From Pezizomycotina sp. ARF18 (lineage: Eukaryota; Ascomycota): a DNA stretch of 24,941 bases. Positions 21,960 through 24,941 of this stretch are shown here, piece by piece (position 1 is the stretch's first letter; every line of letters begins with the position of its first letter). The stretch covers positions 1-24,941 of the forward strand of contig AZLU01000371.1 in NCBI GenBank assembly GCA_002224055.1, read 5' to 3'. The notes below the pieces were generated by a model that did not search any database, was not told where the DNA came from, and saw nothing but the letters and a program-made list of their open reading frames with translations. Made by a program: the position numbers and the translations under genes.

Positions 21960-23185
21960 CGTGACAGAAAGTCGTTTGTATGAGTTTGGAGGCTTGTTTG
22001 AGATGTCCTGGGAGCACTAGCAGGTACCCGGGCAAGTACTTAAGTAGACGCCTCCCTTGGCGAGCGCGAGGCGGAAGCGTCTTCCTGACCGTCCCCGCTT
22101 CCTTGCTGTCGAACCGGCTACCTGTAAGGCCTTGGGGAGGTCATACCTTGCGCAAGGTTCCCCATTTTGAAACGCTAGAGTTAGCCCGCATGAGCTTCAT
22201 CACCTTGGGAATGACCCGGTAAAGAAAAAGGCTGGAGCCCAGGAGAATGGGAGGGGATTAGAGAAAAAGAGGAAGAGGAAGAGGGGGAGGAGGTCTGTAG
22301 AGGTTGACAATGGAGCCGGCGGATCCAGCCGTGGAGAGGACAATGTTGGGGGGGTTCGAGGTTCTGTTTCGGCGTAAAGGGTGGGTTTTGAGTGATTCGG
22401 ACGTGGGGTAGGTAGAACTGGTGGTAGGTAGAACTGGTGGTCTGAATCCCCTTGGGTGGTTTATTTTGAATTTGTGCCGTGTTTGTTTGATGATGTTGGT
22501 GACGCTGAAGCTGAGCAGTTGTGAGCAGTTGTGAGAAGAAATAGATGGTTGCTTTTGTTTGGAAGAGCAAATTATTGGTAAATCTGCAATCAAAAATAAA
22601 TAAAATAAAATAAAAAAATAAAATAAAATAAAATAAAATAAAATAAATAAAATAAAATAAAATAAAATAAAATAAAATAAAATAAAAATAAATAAAATAA
22701 AATAAAATAAAATAAAATAAAATAAAATAAAATAAAATAAAATAAAATAAAATAAAATAAAATAAAATAAAATAAATAAAAAAAAAAAATAAAATAAAAT
22801 GAGTGGAGACCAATAATTAAATATAAATACTGAGTAAATAAAATAATTAATTGATTAATCAAATAAAAAAAATTAAACAATTAAAACAACAACACCCAGA
22901 CCAAACAATCAAATAAAACAAAAAACTACGCTCGTTGCATCATATCACGACTACTACCTACCAAGCCATCCTACTTCACGACGATATACCAAATAAGCAT
23001 AAATATAAAAGAACGATACCAATATTACTAAAACAAATCAAGATCACAACTAAGAAGAAAAAAAAAATAGAAAAGCAGAAAAAAGGAAGGCCGTTTTTTC
23101 CTTTTTTCACCCACAATACTTTTTCAACCTCTTATCACAGGAAAAAAACAAAAACACGTACAAAAACGAGACGAAAGAACTGGCA
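21960..23185. promoter_or_regulatory. Shared intergenic region between divergent genes A and B
   Basis: This 1.2 kb region lies between the two start codons and presumably holds both promoters. It contains an exact 16-nt tandem duplication (GGTAGGTAGAACTGGT, 22407-22438), a 10-nt duplication (TGAGCAGTTG, 22512-22531), the (AAAAT)n tract at 22592-22799, and a long A/C-rich leader before gene B. No clear TATA element was picked out. Confidence 0.5.
22592..22799. repeat. (AAAAT)n pentanucleotide microsatellite
   Basis: About 200 bp of AAAAT units, interrupted by a few shortened (AAAT) or lengthened units near 22611-22620, 22645, 22684-22690 and 22775-22790. The Phe/Ile/Leu/Tyr-rich open frames read from it on the minus strand are artefacts. 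Confidence 0.97.
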
Positions 23186-24577
23186 ATGGCAGGAAAGCCG
23201 GACAAGCCAGACAAGCCAGACAAACCGGACAAGACCGATCATGCCGAAGAAGGACTGCAGCGTGAGGGGACACCGACAGGCTTATCGAGATCTCGCTTCA
23301 AAACGTCATCTGCTTGCTCCCAACAACGGCTTCTTTTTCGAGTACGAGAACATCCGCAGTGGTACGAACACACTCCCCTCACATCAACCCTTCCCACCCC
23401 CTTCTCACCCTGTTCTTTCTTCCATTTCATCACAGGCACAACATCCCCCAGAGCCCTCATCGACCTATTCTATAACCGCGACGCGTTCAACATCAGGAGG
23501 ACGCTTTGCCTCAGCATCGGAGAGGGGAATACCTGGGTTTTGTTTCGAGGATGTATTCGGTGTCCCGCACAGCTCCGTACGTTGTATTCTTTCTCTTTCC
23601 CCCCCCTTCCCCTTTCTACCTTTCAATTTCCTTCCTTCCTCCTCTTCCTCTCTTCTTCTTCCTCCTCCTCTCAACACTCTTCTTTTCATTCAACCAAGCT
23701 CTTCGATAGCTATAATCAAACTACTAACGAAACGTATTTCCCCCGGTTTCAACCCTGCATCCCCTCCCGCCTCCTCTCCTTCATTCACCAATACTAATCC
23801 TTACCCCTCCGGCATCGACCTAAAACCCTCACCTGACCCTCCACTCCAGACACCACCTTCTTCGTCCAGCGCGGCCGAAACGACGGCATCCGTAGATTAC
23901 TGCTGGAAGTCCCACCTCTTCACTCCGCCGAACGAGCGATCCGGAGGCCGGTCGCGATCGTCGTATCCGAATTCCCACGTAAATGTCTGGACGGCGAGCT
24001 TCGGAGCTGGCGGTGAGTATTTCGTCATTATCAGGTCGAAAGTAAAGGGGAAAGTGGGTTCTGTGTGCGTGGGGTGGCAAGTTATGCGACCTCTGGACGG
24101 GTTGGTTGGGGAGTGGAGGGTGTTGGGGGAGGGTGTTTCGACGCCAGGAATTATGGTACCTACCAAACTACCAAATTTAACCCCCCCCGGCTCTCCAGGA
24201 AGAAGGTGCTGATGTGTAGTTTCTTAATTTTTTTTTTTTTTTTTTTTTTTAGCTGATCGTCTTGAACCCGTTTGTCAAGGACGAGTTCTTCCTACTATGG
24301 AACGACGGTTAGCCGTGCTGAAGGTCAACTGGCGATCGACAGGTACGTCGACGAGCTTTCGAGGAAGTTCTTGATGGAGCGCAGGAGAATACTCAGGAGA
24401 TCGAACCGGGTGTTCCGCGTCGAGAGGTTGGCTATTGAAGATGGGGAGGGGAACGATGGGAAAGTAAGGAGAAGGATACCACGGAGGGGAACAGCGTTGG
24501 GGGAACGATATGAAGAGCATGAGAAGGAGAATATGAATATGAATGATAGGAAGGAGAAGAGTGTCAAAGAAGGATAA
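23186..24577 (+). CDS. Gene B: unrecognised fungal protein, paralogue of gene A, frameshifted
   Basis: The family is not recognised. The proposed ATG at 23186 gives MAGKPDKPDKPDKPDK, encoded by four 9-nt repeats. After a frame change come LAPNNGFFFEYENIR and a Trp codon split by intron 1 (23362-23435). Exon 2 reads HNIP, ALIDLFYNRDAFNIRRTLCL, then FEDVFGVPHSS, ending at the GTACGT donor (23577). These match gene A's exons 1-2 and both its intron positions. Exon 3, probably from 23850 after a pyrimidine-rich intron, has TTFFVQRGRNDG and VWTASFGAGGEYFVIIRSK. Intron 3 (24156-24252) ends in a T23 run. The last exon reads LIVLNPFVKDEFFLLWNDG, then VSRAEGQLAIDRYVDELSRK and a basic, Glu-rich, coiled-coil-prone tail to 24577. 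Repeated G-x-x-x-(Y/F)F units suggest a repeat-built, possibly propeller-like protein; this is inference. An alternative start is the ATG at 23240, in another frame. Confidence 0.6.
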
Positions 24578-24852
24578 TAAGAAGAGGGACATGTTTGAAG
24601 GAGAATACAATACGGGCGAATATTGTCGAGGGGAACGACGGCACGGGAAAACTCGAAGGAGAACGACAACGGAGATAGGATGGAAAGATGGATATCATGG
24701 AGGCTCTCAGGAACTATGAACTTCTTGGACGACGATTTGAAAATTATCGATTACGGAGGGGAAAAACAAACAACGGGCATTTTTCAAGATTACACCGACA
24801 TTATTACTAATGATTGGTCTCGACTTTTTCTATCTTTCTTTTCTTTTGTTGG

Positions 24853-24887
<35 letters not shown>

Positions 24888-24941
24888 TACACGGTCTTTC
24901 TTTTCCTTTTCCCGTTTTCCTTTTTTTTATACTTTGTTTAC
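24578..24941. other. Downstream region of gene B
   Basis: No gene was recognised. It begins A/G-rich and becomes T-rich, with a 30-nt T homopolymer at 24856-24885. It probably includes the 3' UTR of gene B. The window ends in T/C-rich sequence. Confidence 0.5.

Noticed and set aside
22181-22880. Long Phe/Ile/Leu/Tyr-rich open frames on - that look like membrane proteins
   Set aside because: They are translations of the (AAAAT)n microsatellite.
22935-24212. Single long open frame of 425 codons on +
   Set aside because: It reads through introns and changes of frame. Only some segments (PNNGFFFEY, FEDVFGVPHSS, SFGAGGEYF) are real gene B coding sequence, and the first 80 codons are leader sequence.

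Overview
This window looks like nuclear DNA of a filamentous ascomycete (Pezizomycotina). The reasons are short GT-AG introns of about 50-125 nt with CTAAC/CTAAT-like branch points and T/C-rich 3' ends, and a gene set typical of those fungi: an SLN1-type hybrid histidine kinase, a PTH11/rhodopsin-like seven-helix membrane protein, a secreted PI-PLC-like phosphodiesterase, a PEBP protein and a CYP505 self-sufficient P450. The species cannot be named from the sequence. No transposon, CRISPR array, tRNA or rRNA was seen.

Layout from left to right: a gene-poor leader (1-1730); the SLN1-like osmosensor kinase on + (1731 to about 5848); a spacer; the PTH11-like protein on + (7392-8879), convergent with the PI-PLC-like enzyme on - (9164-11526); a 1.8 kb spacer; the PEBP gene on + (13369-14105), convergent with the CYP505 P450/reductase fusion on - (14569-17777), with a (TA)14 tract and a degenerate decamer array between them; another 1.8 kb spacer; a small unrecognised Cys-rich protein on - (19627-20149) with a heptanucleotide tandem array upstream; and a divergent pair of related genes, A on - (21292-21959) and B on + (23186-24577), sharing a 1.2 kb intergenic region that holds an (AAAAT)n microsatellite of about 200 bp.

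The main feature of the window is that every recognisable gene is cut into short open frames by single-base length changes, mostly losses and often in homopolymers. The kinase alone has about fifteen. The diagnostic motifs all survive, and few or no true nonsense substitutions appear. This fits residual indel errors in a long-read assembly better than pseudogenes, so CDS spans below are gene extents assembled across frames, not single open frames.

The genes do not form an obvious pathway or biosynthetic cluster. The most novel material is the A/B gene pair (an unrecognised family with a conserved motif and matching intron positions), the long N-terminal region on the PI-PLC-like protein, which resembles a lipid-binding fold, and the small TGPGP-repeat Cys-rich protein.
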